This document shows positions 9,015 to 17,719 of a stretch of DNA of 46,434 nt, in pieces. The notes beneath the pieces are model-generated. The model saw only the letters and a program-made list of their open reading frames with translations. It made no database searches and was not told where the DNA came from. Source of the stretch: Lentisphaerota bacterium (GTDB lineage Bacteria > Verrucomicrobiota > Kiritimatiellia > CAIQIC01 > Lenti-01); assembly GCA_012514035.1 (NCBI GenBank), contig JAAZBB010000032.1:1-46434 (forward strand), given 5' to 3'. The translations under genes and the position numbers were made by a program. Numbering within the stretch: position 1 is the stretch's first letter; every line of letters starts with the position of its first letter.

Positions 9015-10557
9015 AGTGAGCAGAGGTCGGAGGGTGGAGGTCAGAGTTCAGGGTTCAGGGTTCAGGGGCGCGGTCGTCTGGGCGCTGCTGGCCGCCTTGG
9101 CCCTGGCGGCGGGCGCGGCGGAGCAGGAAGGGGTGGCGCTGACGCTGGAAGATTGCGTGGGGCTGGCGCTGGCAAACAACCTGGAGCTGAAGATTTCGAA
9201 CGTGACGCGGGAGATGGCGCGGCAGGAGGTGGAAGCGGCCCTGGGCGGCTACGATCCGGAGCTGCGGCTGTCGGCCCGGCGGCGGCATGAAGAGACGACC
9301 GGGGAAAGCGCGGGGACGGCGGAAGGGGCCCTGGAACTGCTGGGGGCGGAGACGGACAACGACTCGTATGAAGCCGCGCTGATCGGGGCCACGGCGCTGG
9401 GCGGCTTGAGTTATGACCTCGGGGCGCGTCTGGGCCAGTCGGACGGCACGCGGCAGGGCAGTCCGTTCGATACGCATACGGGCAGCGCCAGCCTGACGCT
9501 GACCCAGCCGCTGCTGAAGGGATTCCGGACCGGCGGCACCCGCTACCAGGTGGCGCTGGCCCGGGGCCAGTCGGCCGAAGCTGCGCTGCAGTTGGAAGGA
9601 CGAATCCAGAGCATTTTGGCGGATGTGGAAGAGGCGTGGTATGGCCTGATCCAGGCCCGCGAGCGCATCCGGGTCCAGGAGGAAGCCGTTCGCCTGGCCA
9701 CGCAACTGTATGAGGACAACCGGCGCAAGGTGCAGATCGGGGCGATGTCGAGCCTGGATGAAAAACAGGCCGAAAGCCAGGCCGCCGCCGCGCGCGCGGA
9801 CCTGAGTTCGGCGCGGCAGGCCCACGCCGAGGCGCAGAACCGCCTGAAACAACTGATCTACGCGAATCACCGGGAGTACCGCGGCGTGGAGGTGGATGCC
9901 GCCGGGACGCTGTCGGACGAGCCCGTTGCGCTTGATGCGGCGGCCAGCGGCGCGCGCGCACTGGACCAGCGGCCGGATTTGAAAGAGGCGCGGCTGGCGC
10001 TGGAACGGCAGGGCATCACCGTGCGGCAACTGAAGAACCAGACCCTGCCGTCCCTGGATCTGGTGGGCAGCTATGGCGTGGCCGCCAGCGACGAGGACAG
10101 TCGCCGCGATGCGCTGGACCAGATGGAAGCGGCGGACGAGCCGTTTTGGACGGCGGGCGTGACCCTGGCGTTTCCGCTGGGCAACCGGTCGGCCCGCAGC
10201 CGCCTGGTGCAAAGCCGCGCCATGGAGGAGCGGATGGGGCTGGAATACCGGCGCAGCGAAGAATCCGTGCTGGTAGAGGTGGACAATGCCGCCCGCGCGG
10301 CGGCGGCCGGGCTGGAACGCGTCCAGGCCACGCGCGAGGCGCGCGAATACGCCGAGCAGGCGCTGCAGGCGGAGCAGCAGAAGCTGGAGCGGGGCAAAAG
10401 CACCAGCTTCGTGGTGCTGCAATTGCAGCGCGACCTGACCTCGGCCCGCAACACCGAGATCCAGGCCCTGGCGGACTATAACCGGCAACTGGCCGCCCTG
10501 GCCCTGGCCGAAGGCGCCGTTCTGGAGCGCCTGGGCGTTGAACTCGCCCCGGAATAA
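9007..10557 (+). CDS. TolC-family outer membrane efflux protein
   Basis: Outer-membrane channel of the tripartite pump encoded by the three preceding genes. The 516-residue protein has two OEP repeats, each with long helices (Ala/Glu/Arg heptads around 180-260 and 400-480) and the usual LTLEDCVGLALANNLEL N-terminus. The ATG overlaps the permease stop by 8 bp. The first 20 residues are odd: codons 12-20 are made of a tandem TTCAGGG word repeat, so a basic RVEVRVQGSGFRG stretch precedes the hydrophobic signal segment (about 22-36). A native start may have been lost or moved when the repeat arrived. Confidence 0.9.
   Translation: MNRVSRGRRVEVRVQGSGFRGAVVWALLAALALAAGAAEQEGVALTLEDCVGLALANNLELKISNVTREMARQEVEAALGGYDPELRLSARRRHEETTGESAGTAEGALELLGAETDNDSYEAALIGATALGGLSYDLGARLGQSDGTRQGSPFDTHTGSASLTLTQPLLKGFRTGGTRYQVALARGQSAEAALQLEGRIQSILADVEEAWYGLIQARERIRVQEEAVRLATQLYEDNRRKVQIGAMSSLDEKQAESQAAAARADLSSARQAHAEAQNRLKQLIYANHREYRGVEVDAAGTLSDEPVALDAAASGARALDQRPDLKEARLALERQGITVRQLKNQTLPSLDLVGSYGVAASDEDSRRDALDQMEAADEPFWTAGVTLAFPLGNRSARSRLVQSRAMEERMGLEYRRSEESVLVEVDNAARAAAAGLERVQATREAREYAEQALQAEQQKLERGKSTSFVVLQLQRDLTSARNTEIQALADYNRQLAALALAEGAVLERLGVELAPE
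9047..9067. repeat. TTCAGGG x3 tandem repeat inside the TolC-like gene
   Basis: Three exact copies of TTCAGGG (9047, 9054, 9061), preceded by GGTCAGAG, form codons just upstream of the signal-peptide core. Related words occur between genes elsewhere in the window (4158-4182, 19561-19620). Confidence 0.75.
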
Positions 10558-10575
10558 CCGGCGCCGTCCCGGCGC

Positions 10576-10627
10576 AAACAGCCAAAGCGGAGCCGCGGCG
10601 CCAGGCGCCTTGTCCCCGCACTCCAAA
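10576..10627. repeat. 52-bp structured repeat, copy 1
   Basis: A 52-bp unit begins AAACAGCCAAAGCGG, has a 13-bp variable centre and ends TTGTCCCCGCACTCCAAA. A second unit of the same length lies at 34627-34678 with a different centre. In this copy the centre is itself a hairpin (GGCGCC-A-GGCGCC). It lies 18 bp after the TolC-like stop and could act as an mRNA 3' structure. Confidence 0.75.
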
Positions 10628-10731
10628 ATAGCCCAACCCGGGGATACGCCCCGCCATTCCCGGTAGCCGGATTCGGGTTTGCGACTCCGGGCCGGGCTGC
10701 GATAGAATGCGGTGGAAACCGGAGGTGCGCC

Positions 10732-11355
10732 ATGAAACGTCGCCTTGTTGTGCTGGCCGCAATGACGCTGGCCGTTCCCGTGCAGGCCCAGTTCTTCGGC
10801 CTGCCGGTCGCCGATGGCGCCGCTTCCCCGGCGGCAGGCGATGTGCAGGCGGTGGCCGGGATGATGATGGGCGATGATTTCGATGCGGGCGGCGGGCGTC
10901 TTCTGTTTGCGCCGGTTCCCCGGCTGCTGCTTTTTGCGGATTTGGGCATCCTGAATCCCGATCGGGGCGACTGGGGCCCGGCATTCCAGGGCGGCGCCAG
11001 ATTCACGCTGCCTTTCCGGGACGAGAGTCCGCTGGATGTGGCTTTGCAGGCTGCCGGAGGGCTGGCCAGTTGCGAACTGGATGCCGGCGACCTGCGCATG
11101 CAGGCCTTCAATGCCGGCGCGCTGGCCAGCCGCTCGGTCGGGATCATCACGCCCTACGCCTTCCTGGGCCTCTGTTTCACGGATGCCGAACTGGACCTCA
11201 AAGAAAAGCACAAAGGCAAGAATTCCCATAACGAGACCGATCTGGCCGCAGCCGCCGGCATCCGGGTGCGCTGCGGCTCGCAATTCTCCATTTATGGCGA
11301 GATCGCCCATGTGGACGAGTTGAAGCTCGGCGCCGGCGCCGGATGGAAATTTTAA
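10732..11355 (+). CDS. Small predicted outer-membrane beta-barrel protein, unknown function
   Basis: Not assigned to a named family. The 207-residue protein starts with a clear signal peptide (MKRRLVVLAAMTLAVPVQA, cleavage near residue 19). The rest alternates short amphipathic strands (LLLFADLGIL, ARFTLPF, PYAFLGLCF, FSIYGEIAHV) and ends in GAGWKF, with a terminal aromatic residue typical of outer-membrane barrels inserted by BamA. A small eight-strand barrel is plausible by length. GGAGGTGCGCC precedes the ATG. It is monocistronic, about 175 bp after the efflux operon. Confidence 0.7.
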   Translation: MKRRLVVLAAMTLAVPVQAQFFGLPVADGAASPAAGDVQAVAGMMMGDDFDAGGGRLLFAPVPRLLLFADLGILNPDRGDWGPAFQGGARFTLPFRDESPLDVALQAAGGLASCELDAGDLRMQAFNAGALASRSVGIITPYAFLGLCFTDAELDLKEKHKGKNSHNETDLAAAAGIRVRCGSQFSIYGEIAHVDELKLGAGAGWKF

Positions 11356-11510
11356 CCGCCCGATCTGCGTTCGCGGCTTCCGCCACGCTTCCCGCCATTC
11401 GGCGCCCCGTGGCCGGCAGTCATAGCCGCGGAACCCCCGCCTGTCATCCGTTTGACCTCCCGATGAATGAGTTGGGCCGTCCAATCAGCCATGCACTCCC
11501 CAATTTTTGA

Positions 11511-11550
11511 AAAAAATCGGCTAAAAATCGAAAAATCGGTTAAAAAATCG
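11511..11550. repeat. AT-rich tandem repeat in the ilvB leader
   Basis: Two adjacent units of 19 and 20 bp (AAAAATCGGCTAAAAATCG, then AAAAATCGGTTAAAAAATCG) start an abruptly AT-rich stretch, about 11500-11680, between the GC-rich gap after the barrel gene and ilvB. The repeated AAAATCG words could be protein-binding sites or a bent-DNA promoter element. A reading frame over 11467-11676 shows no branched-chain codon enrichment, so a classical attenuator leader peptide is not supported. Confidence 0.6.
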
Positions 11551-11680
11551 CAATTTTCGATCATAAATGCACACAAAAGACAAAATAATGGCAAAAAACC
11601 GATTATTTTTCTTGCAATGAGTCAAAAAAGGATGAAAATTTTGCCAAATCTGATGATAAACGTGATTTTGGAGTAAAGAA

Positions 11681-13456
11681 ATGAGTGAAAACCATACAAA
11701 CGGCGCCGAGACGTTGATCCGGAGCCTGGAACATGCTGGCATTAAATTAGCCTTTGGCATACCGGGCGGATCGGCCATTCCGATTTATGATGCCTTGTAC
11801 AAGGTGCGGCGGAAGATGAAATTCGTGCTGGTGCGGCACGAGCAGGGGGCCGCGCACGAAGCGGACGGCTATGCGCGGGCGACGGGCAAGCCGGCGGCGG
11901 TGCTGGTGACCAGCGGCCCCGGCGCCACCAATACCGTCACCGGCATCATGACGGCCTACATGGATTCGGTGCCGATGATTGTCATCACCGGGCAGAGCGC
12001 ACGGGGCATGCTTGGCAAGGACGCGTTCCAGGAGGCGGACGTGTTCAATCTGACCATGCCCATCGTCAAGCACAGCTACCTGGTGCGAAGTGCCAACGAC
12101 ATTCCCCGCATCGTGCGGGAGGCCTACCACATCGCGACAACGGGCCGGCCGGGGCCGGTGCTCATCGACGTGCCCAAGGACGTGGGCACCGAGTTGTGCG
12201 AAGTCGGCCTCGAGGCCGACATGAACCTGCCCGGCTACCATCCGGAACCGAAAGGTTATACGCCGGAGACGATCCGGCAGATCGCCGACGCGCTGGCCCA
12301 CAGCCGCCGGCCCGTGATCATCGCCGGCCACGGGGCGGCAATCTCGCGCGCCGAGCAGGAACTGAGGCAACTGGCGGAAACGCTCCAGGCGCCCGTGACA
12401 TCGACCTTGTTGGGCAAGGGCGTGTTCCCGGACTCCCACCGGCTGAGCCTGCAGGGCCTGGGCATGCATGGCACGGCCTTCGCCAACCGCGCGGTGGTGG
12501 AGTGCGATTTGATGATCTCGGTCGGCGCGCGCCTCGACGACCGGATCCTCGGCGTGGCGAGCCAGTTCTGTAAAAACGCCGTCAAAATCCATATCGACAT
12601 CGATGCCGCCGAATTCGGCAAGCTGGTCAAACCGGATATCCGCTGCCGCGGCGACGCGAAAACGGTGCTGCAGGACCTGCTGCCGCTGGTGAAGAAGGGC
12701 GACACGGCCGACTGGATCAAGCGCATCGAGGGCTTCAAGAAGAAATGGCCCATGGGCTACTCCCGGAAAGGCGGCTTGCATCCGCCCCAGATCATCGACG
12801 CGCTCAACCACCTGACGGACGGCAAGGCGATCATGGTGACGGATGTGGGCCAGCACCAGATGTGGGCGTGGCAGTTCTATCACTGCGACAACCCCTGGCA
12901 GTTCATTTCGTCGGGCGGCGCCGGCACCATGGGTTTCGGCCTGCCGGCCGCCATCGGCGCCCAGTTCGGCCGGCCGGGGGAACTGGTGGTCGCCATCGTC
13001 GGCGACGGCGGCTTCCAGATGACCATGAGTGAACTGGCCACAGCGGCGATCCATAAGCTGCCGGTCAAGGTCATCCTGATGAACAACCATTACCTGGGCA
13101 TGGTGCGCCAGTGGCAGGATATGTTCTACGACGAGCGCTACAGCGGCGTGGATCTCGAGGGCAATCCGGATTTCGTGGCGCTGGCGAAGGCCTACGGCAT
13201 CCTGGGCCTCAACCTCAAGCGGGCGGCCGATATTCCCAAGGTGCTCCAAAAGGCGCTGGCGCATCCCGGCCCGGTCCTGGTGAATGCGGAGGTCGTGCAC
13301 CACGAGGAAGTGTTCCCCATGGTGCCGCCCGGCAAGCCGCTGGAGGAAACCGTCATGGAACATCCCCGCCGCCGGCGCGGGCGCCCCGCCGGGCGTCCGG
13401 GCAAGCCCGCCGCCGCCGGGAAGAAAACCGGGGGAGCCCAAGGGAGGAAATCATGA
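11681..13456 (+). CDS. ilvB: Acetolactate synthase large (catalytic) subunit
   Basis: Thiamine-diphosphate enzyme that condenses two pyruvates to acetolactate (or pyruvate with 2-ketobutyrate), the first common step of branched-chain amino-acid synthesis. The 591-residue protein has the PYR domain with the catalytic Glu in VRHEQGAAH (E54), a central FAD-binding domain and a PP domain with the GDGG...MNNHYLGM diphosphate motif (about 441-470). GGAG lies 9 bp before the ATG. The ATGA overlap with ilvN indicates coupling. The last 35 residues are an odd, strongly basic tail (RRRRGRPAGRPGKP...) with AT-hook-like RGRP and GRP cores that is not part of the enzyme fold. Confidence 0.96.
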   Translation: MSENHTNGAETLIRSLEHAGIKLAFGIPGGSAIPIYDALYKVRRKMKFVLVRHEQGAAHEADGYARATGKPAAVLVTSGPGATNTVTGIMTAYMDSVPMIVITGQSARGMLGKDAFQEADVFNLTMPIVKHSYLVRSANDIPRIVREAYHIATTGRPGPVLIDVPKDVGTELCEVGLEADMNLPGYHPEPKGYTPETIRQIADALAHSRRPVIIAGHGAAISRAEQELRQLAETLQAPVTSTLLGKGVFPDSHRLSLQGLGMHGTAFANRAVVECDLMISVGARLDDRILGVASQFCKNAVKIHIDIDAAEFGKLVKPDIRCRGDAKTVLQDLLPLVKKGDTADWIKRIEGFKKKWPMGYSRKGGLHPPQIIDALNHLTDGKAIMVTDVGQHQMWAWQFYHCDNPWQFISSGGAGTMGFGLPAAIGAQFGRPGELVVAIVGDGGFQMTMSELATAAIHKLPVKVILMNNHYLGMVRQWQDMFYDERYSGVDLEGNPDFVALAKAYGILGLNLKRAADIPKVLQKALAHPGPVLVNAEVVHHEEVFPMVPPGKPLEETVMEHPRRRRGRPAGRPGKPAAAGKKTGGAQGRKS

Positions 13457-13953
13457 ACAAGCCGTTGCCGACCCACAACCTGAGCATCTACGTGGCCAAT
13501 CGCCCCGGCGCCCTCGCGCGCATCGCGCAGACCTTCTCGCGGCGGGGATTCAATATCGAAAGCCTCGTGGTGTCCGCCGGCGTCACCGGCGATTTCTCCC
13601 GCATGACCATCACCGCCAAGGGTGATGCGGCCGGGCTGGAGCAGATCATCATGCAATGCTCCAAGCTGGTGGATGTGCTGGCCTGCCGCGAACATACCGA
13701 TGAGGAAGTGGTCGCCCGCGAACTGGCGCTGGTCAAGCTGGCGGTGGACAGCGCCCGGCGCGGCGAGGTGCTGCAGATCGCCGATCACTTCCACGCCAAG
13801 ACGGTGGACCTCTCCGAAACCTCCATCGTGCTGGAGGCCACCGGCAGTTCGGAAAAGCTCGATGCCATGGTGGACCTGCTGCGCAAGTTCCGGATCATCG
13901 AGATCGTGCGCACCGGCAAGGTGATCATGGCCCGCGGCGAACGCGAAACCTGA
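13453..13953 (+). CDS. ilvN: Acetolactate synthase small (regulatory) subunit
   Basis: Regulatory subunit that stimulates IlvB and normally confers valine feedback inhibition. The 166-residue protein has an N-terminal ACT domain (YVANRPGALARIAQTFSRRG, with the NIESLVV strand) and the C-terminal ALS_ss domain ending IIEIVRTGKVIMARG. The start overlaps the ilvB stop as ATGA, with GGGAGGAAATC upstream. The size is that of the IlvH/IlvN class with a complete C-terminal domain. No further ilv genes follow; the gap downstream leads to a separately controlled regulator. Confidence 0.95.
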   Translation: MNKPLPTHNLSIYVANRPGALARIAQTFSRRGFNIESLVVSAGVTGDFSRMTITAKGDAAGLEQIIMQCSKLVDVLACREHTDEEVVARELALVKLAVDSARRGEVLQIADHFHAKTVDLSETSIVLEATGSSEKLDAMVDLLRKFRIIEIVRTGKVIMARGERET

Positions 13954-14091
13954 TCCCCACCGCCCCCGCCCGGCAAACCCGGGCGCGTCGAATCCGCCCA
14001 TTGTCTTTCTCCGGGGGCGATCCCGCCCGCCAGGCATCCCGGCCTCCCGGCTTTTCCATGGTGCGGCAAAATGTGGTTCCCCAATCATATT

Positions 14092-14111
14092 CCGGAGTTT
14101 ATAAAGTCCGG
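14092..14111. promoter_or_regulatory. Palindromic operator-like site 1
   Basis: CCGGAGTTTATAAAGTCCGG is a 20-bp palindrome with one mismatched pair. It shares its core and the following ATAGT with the perfect palindrome at 14170, 78 bp downstream. Both precede the double winged-helix regulator gene, so autoregulation is likely. Confidence 0.65.
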
Positions 14112-14169
14112 ATAGTCGTTTTCAGTCTTTGCCGGAGGTCATTTCAGCAAATGTTAAAAATATTATCCT

Positions 14170-14185
14170 GGACTTTATAAAGTCC
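14170..14185. promoter_or_regulatory. Palindromic operator-like site 2 (perfect 16-bp)
   Basis: GGACTTTATAAAGTCC is a perfect 16-bp palindrome ending 19 bp before the start of the ArsR-like gene. Position and symmetry fit a dimeric winged-helix repressor site overlapping the promoter or start. Confidence 0.7.
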
Positions 14186-14204
14186 GATAGTACGCTCAAG
14201 CAAG

Positions 14205-14750
14205 ATGAGGCAGTTGAATCCAACCTTGTGGCGGACGTGCCGGGTGCTGATCGGCAGAACCCGCCTGAAATTGTTCCGCCAGTTGTGCGCTGAGCCCGCC
14301 CGCCCGGTGACCGAACTGGCGCGGCGGGTCGGGGTCGGGGTGTCCGATGCCAGCCAGGAACTGCGCCGGCTCCAGTCGCGGGGCCTACTGCAGGCCGAGC
14401 GCAAGGGCGCGTACGTTTTCTACCGGATCGGCGCAGATCCCCAGGTGCCTTCGGCGGCGCCCCTGCTCAAGGCCTTGAAGGCGGCGTGTGCCTTGACGCC
14501 GCATGACGAGGACATCCTGCGCATTGCTAAGGGGCTGTCGCATCCGCGGCGGCTGGCGTTGGCCCGGGCCTTGAAGAATAGTCCGCAGACCCCGATGGGA
14601 ATTCAAGCCGCATTGTCCATTCCTCTGAACGCGGCCGTGTTGCATTGCGGGATCCTCCAAGAAGCCGGGCTGGTCAGGCGGGAGGGAAACACCTATCGTC
14701 TGGCGCCGTGCGCCCACCCCTTGGCGCGCGCGCTGGTTCAGCTTCTTTAG
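14205..14750 (+). CDS. Tandem winged-helix transcriptional regulator (ArsR-like)
   Basis: Predicted DNA-binding regulator with two winged-helix domains in one 181-residue chain. The first (about 15-65) reads RTRLKLFRQLCAEPARPVTE, then LARRVGVGVSDASQELRRLQ, a typical ArsR HTH with the wing YVFYRIG. The second (about 105-175) has SHPRRLALARALKNSPQTP and a degenerate recognition helix before VRREGNTYRLAP. No metal-ligand Cys pair typical of ArsR sensors is visible. Two related palindromes lie just upstream. A covalent tandem would bind as a pseudo-dimer or double its operator contacts. No strong Shine-Dalgarno precedes the ATG. Targets beyond itself could include the downstream cupin-ligase pair, which is inference. 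Confidence 0.75.
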   Translation: MRQLNPTLWRTCRVLIGRTRLKLFRQLCAEPARPVTELARRVGVGVSDASQELRRLQSRGLLQAERKGAYVFYRIGADPQVPSAAPLLKALKAACALTPHDEDILRIAKGLSHPRRLALARALKNSPQTPMGIQAALSIPLNAAVLHCGILQEAGLVRREGNTYRLAPCAHPLARALVQLL

Positions 14751-14840
14751 GACCAGGCCGCATTTGGAAACGAATCCACTGGCGCCGAAGGGGCCTTTGG
14801 CGCAAGATAGCAGACCAATCACAGGAGAAGGAGCCTGACC

Positions 14841-15395
14841 ATGGCGGAACAGCGGAAGGATATCGCGGCGCGGTTGAAGGAACTGCGGGAGATCAAGGAC
14901 CGGACGGAGGACGAGGTGGCGGCGGCGCTGGGTGTGTCCCTGGCGGACTACCGAGCCTTCGAAGCGGGCGACGCGGATATTCCCGCCAGCGCCCTGCACG
15001 ACGCCGCCCGGATCCTGCAGGCCGACCTGACGGAACTGCTGATCGGCGAGGCGCCGCGCATGAAAGTCTTCAGCGTCACCCGCCGCGGCGGGGGCGTCAC
15101 CGTCGAGCGCCGCCGGGACTACCAGTACCGCAATCTCGCCGCCAATTTCGCCGGCCGCAAGGTGGATGTGTTCGAGGTGACCGTCCCGGCGGAAACCGGT
15201 CCGTCGGGCACGCATGCCAACTCGCATCCCGGACAGGAGTTCGACTTCATGCTTGAAGGCCGCATGCGGGTGCGCATCCACGGCAACGAACTGACACTGG
15301 AAGCCGGCGACTGCATCTATTTCGACTCAACCCACGGTCACTCCATGGAGGCGCTCGACGGCCGGCCGGCACGCTTCCTGGCCATGATCGTCTAG
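14841..15395 (+). CDS. XRE-family HTH regulator with cupin domain
   Basis: Transcription factor with an N-terminal XRE helix-turn-helix (about 8-62, IAARLKELREIKDRTEDEVA ... LTELLIG) and a C-terminal cupin (about 110-182) that may sense a small ligand; HxxxGxEFDFMLEGRMRV and EAGDCIYFDSTHGHSMEAL are cupin motifs 1 and 2. The 184-residue size is typical of the family. GGAGAAGGAG precedes the ATG. The gene ends 18 bp before an acyl-CoA ligase; this two-gene arrangement is common in several phyla, and the regulator probably controls the ligase. Confidence 0.88.
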   Translation: MAEQRKDIAARLKELREIKDRTEDEVAAALGVSLADYRAFEAGDADIPASALHDAARILQADLTELLIGEAPRMKVFSVTRRGGGVTVERRRDYQYRNLAANFAGRKVDVFEVTVPAETGPSGTHANSHPGQEFDFMLEGRMRVRIHGNELTLEAGDCIYFDSTHGHSMEALDGRPARFLAMIV

Positions 15396-15413
15396 ACCGG
15401 AGGGAGACCGCCC

Positions 15414-17078
15414 ATGTCGCTGCTGAACCAATTCGTGAACCGCACGGAATTTTCGTCCTATGAGGATTTTCGCGACCACCTCGAAATCCGCGTGCCGGCC
15501 CGTTTCAACTTTGCCTACGACGTGGTGGATGCCTACGCCCGCACCGAACCGGAACGCCGGGCGATCGTGTGGTGCAATGACGAGGGCGAGGAGCGGACCG
15601 AGACCTTTGCCGACCTGAAGGCGGCCAGCGACCGCGCCGCCCAGGTGTTCTGGCAGCACGGCATCCGCAAGGGCGACCGGGTGCTGCTGATCCTGAAATG
15701 CCGGCTGGAGTTCTGGCATTGCCTGCTGGGCCTGCACAAGCTGGGAGCCGTGGCCGTGCCGGCCACGCACATGCTGACGGAACACGATCTGGCCTATCGC
15801 TTCGAACGCGCCGGCATCCGCCTGGTGGTGACCGTTCCGGAGCCCGTGCTGGAGGACGCGATCGAACGTGCCGCCGCCCGGACGCCGGGTCCGCCCGTGC
15901 AGATGATGCGTCTGCGGGGCGACCGGCCGGGCTGGCTGGACTATGCGGCGGAAATCGCCGCGGCGGACGGCGCCTGGACCCGGCCCGCAGACCCCGCGGA
16001 TCCCGGCAACGACGACACGATGCTGATCTATTTCTCGTCCGGCACGACCGGCCAGCCGAAGATGGTCGTGCACGATTTCACCTATCCGCTGGGACACATC
16101 GTCACCGCCCGGTTCTGGCAGAACGTCCGCGATGGCGGCCTGCATTACACTGTCGCCGACACCGGCTGGGCCAAGTCCGCCTGGGGCAAGATCTACGGAC
16201 AGTGGATCGCCGGGAGCGCCGTGTTTGTCCACGATTACGACAAATTCTCCGCGACCCGGACGCTGGATATGTGTGCCCGGCACGGCGTCACGACCTTCTG
16301 CGCCCCGCCGACGGTCTACCGGTTCCTCATCAAGGAGGACCTGTCCAAGTACGATTTCAGCGGATGGGAATATGCCGTGGTGGCGGGCGAGCCGCTTAAT
16401 CCGGAAGTCTACGAACAGTTCCGCAAGGCCACCGGCCTGAAACTCATGGAAGGCTACGGACAGACCGAAATGACCGTGGCCGTGGGCAATTTCTCCGGCA
16501 TGGAGCCCAAGCCCGGCTCGATGGGCCGGCCTTCACCCCTGTATGCCATGTATCTGGCCCGCCCCGATGGCACTCCGTGCGATCCCGGCGAAGAAGGCGA
16601 GATTGTCGTGCCGCAAGACCGCTGCCGGGCCCTGGGCATGTTTCGCGGCTATCACCGGGATTCCGAAGGCAACGCGCGCTGCATGCGCGGCGGCATCTAC
16701 CACACCGGCGACGTGGCCTGGCAGGACGAAGACGGCTACTTCTGGTACGTGGGACGCGATGACGATCTGATCAAGAGCAGCGGCTACCGCATCGGGCCTT
16801 TCGAGGTCGAGAGCGCCCTCATGGAACACCCGGCCGTGATGGAATGCGCCGTGACCGGCGTGCCCGACCCGGAGCGCGGCCAGGTCGTCAAGGCCACCAT
16901 TGTGCTCGCCAAGGGGGTCGCACCCACGGATGAGCTCAAACACGAGCTGCAGACCCACGTGAAGAAGGTGACGGCGCCTTATAAATATCCCCGCTTGGTC
17001 GAATTCGTCCCGGAATTGCCCAAGACCATCAGCGGCAAAATCCGGCGCGTCGAAATCCGTGAGAACGACGGGGCCTGA
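15414..17078 (+). CDS. AMP-forming acyl-CoA synthetase
   Basis: ANL-superfamily ligase that activates a carboxylic acid with ATP and CoA. In 554 residues it has the P-loop A3 motif [13 protein letters not shown] (about 205-217), the A5 motif GYGQTE, A7/A8 with [20 protein letters not shown] and [14 protein letters not shown], and the C-terminal catalytic Lys in [10 protein letters not shown] (about 543). Overall layout resembles acetyl/medium-chain acyl-CoA synthetases rather than luciferase-type long-chain ligases. Substrate is unknown. It is co-directional with the XRE-cupin regulator 18 bp upstream (AGGGAG ribosome site). A convergent acyl-CoA thioesterase gene follows and could act on the same acyl pool. 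Confidence 0.9.
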   Translation: MSLLNQFVNRTEFSSYEDFRDHLEIRVPARFNFAYDVVDAYARTEPERRAIVWCNDEGEERTETFADLKAASDRAAQVFWQHGIRKGDRVLLILKCRLEFWHCLLGLHKLGAVAVPATHMLTEHDLAYRFERAGIRLVVTVPEPVLEDAIERAAARTPGPPVQMMRLRGDRPGWLDYAAEIAAADGAWTRPADPADPGNDDTMLIYFSSGTTGQPKMVVHDFTYPLGHIVTARFWQNVRDGGLHYTVADTGWAKSAWGKIYGQWIAGSAVFVHDYDKFSATRTLDMCARHGVTTFCAPPTVYRFLIKEDLSKYDFSGWEYAVVAGEPLNPEVYEQFRKATGLKLMEGYGQTEMTVAVGNFSGMEPKPGSMGRPSPLYAMYLARPDGTPCDPGEEGEIVVPQDRCRALGMFRGYHRDSEGNARCMRGGIYHTGDVAWQDEDGYFWYVGRDDDLIKSSGYRIGPFEVESALMEHPAVMECAVTGVPDPERGQVVKATIVLAKGVAPTDELKHELQTHVKKVTAPYKYPRLVEFVPELPKTISGKIRRVEIRENDGA

Positions 17079-17120
17079 AAACCTGGGACGGTTTTCTGAA
17101 TCTCGTAGCCATGACACTTC

Positions 17121-17199
17121 CCCCGACGGGGGCGTCGGGGGCTCCAAAAAGAAAGATCCCAGAGCTGTTTGGAGCCGGGGACGACCTCGTCCCGGTCGT
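17121..17199. repeat. Structured dispersed repeat (GGAGCC/GACGAGG family), copy 1
   Basis: Reads CCCCGACGGGGGCGTCGGGG followed by GCTCC, then after a short divergent core GGAGCCGGGGACGACCTCGT and CCCGG. A second copy with the same order of hairpins is at 20698-20771. Each half is self-complementary, and GGCTCC/GGAGCC pair around the core. Here it sits between convergent genes, where it could serve as a bidirectional 3' structure. Confidence 0.7.
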
Positions 17200-17229
17200 A
17201 TACAGCGGCTATCGCAAAATGATAATGAC

Positions 17230-17667
17230 CTAAATCTGCTCTCCTTCCGGCACGAGGGTGTAGGCCGCGCGGATTTCAGGCGGGATCGCGGTGGGCCGGC
17301 CGGTGCGCAGATCCAGGAACACCCAGTCGGTGCGGGCCTTGGCGAGTACGACGCCGTCAGCCGCGCGCACGAACCGGTACTGGCGCTGGGATCGGATGCG
17401 CCGGAAGTCGGCAACCCAGGTGTAGAGGTGGATTTCCTCGCCGGCCCGGCAGGGCTGGAGATATTCGATGAAGTGCGCGCGCACGACCCAGGTCCAGCCG
17501 CGCGCGCGCAGCTCTTCCGGCGCCCAGCCGTTTTGGTGCGTATGGGCGATGGCCGCTTCCTGCAGCATGCGCACGTATTCAATGTTGTTCACATGCCGGT
17601 TCTCGTCTTCCGCTTCGGGCGGGAAAGCGAACCGGTGATCATAGATCCGGACAGGCAGTGTCTTCAT
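17230..17667 (-). CDS. Acyl-CoA thioesterase, hot-dog (4HBT) family
   Basis: Hot-dog-fold thioesterase that hydrolyses acyl-CoA. The 145-residue protein starts KTLPVRIYDHRF and carries ENRHVNNIEYVRMLQEA, the 4HBT active-site helix region, followed by five beta strands (WVVRAHFIEY, EIHLYTWVADF, RQYRFVRA, LAKARTDWVFLD). The start at 17667 is preferred over an ATG 21 bp upstream because GGGGGATAC lies just before it. It is convergent with the acyl-CoA synthetase gene. Acyl specificity cannot be read from sequence. Confidence 0.85.
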   Translation of the reverse strand: MKTLPVRIYDHRFAFPPEAEDENRHVNNIEYVRMLQEAAIAHTHQNGWAPEELRARGWTWVVRAHFIEYLQPCRAGEEIHLYTWVADFRRIRSQRQYRFVRAADGVVLAKARTDWVFLDLRTGRPTAIPPEIRAAYTLVPEGEQI

Positions 17668-17719
17668 GTATCCCCCGGGGTCAGGCATTCAATGTTCAAA
17701 TTTCAGGATAACTTGATAA

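Noticed and set aside
9055-11484. Long antisense reading frame opposite the TolC-like gene
   Set aside because: It is a shadow of high-GC codon bias: Arg/Gln/His-rich, no domain, and it runs across three plus-strand features.
11467-11676. Leader peptide for ilvB attenuation
   Set aside because: The 69-codon frame has no run of Ile, Leu or Val codons and no following terminator hairpin; its composition follows the AT-rich DNA.
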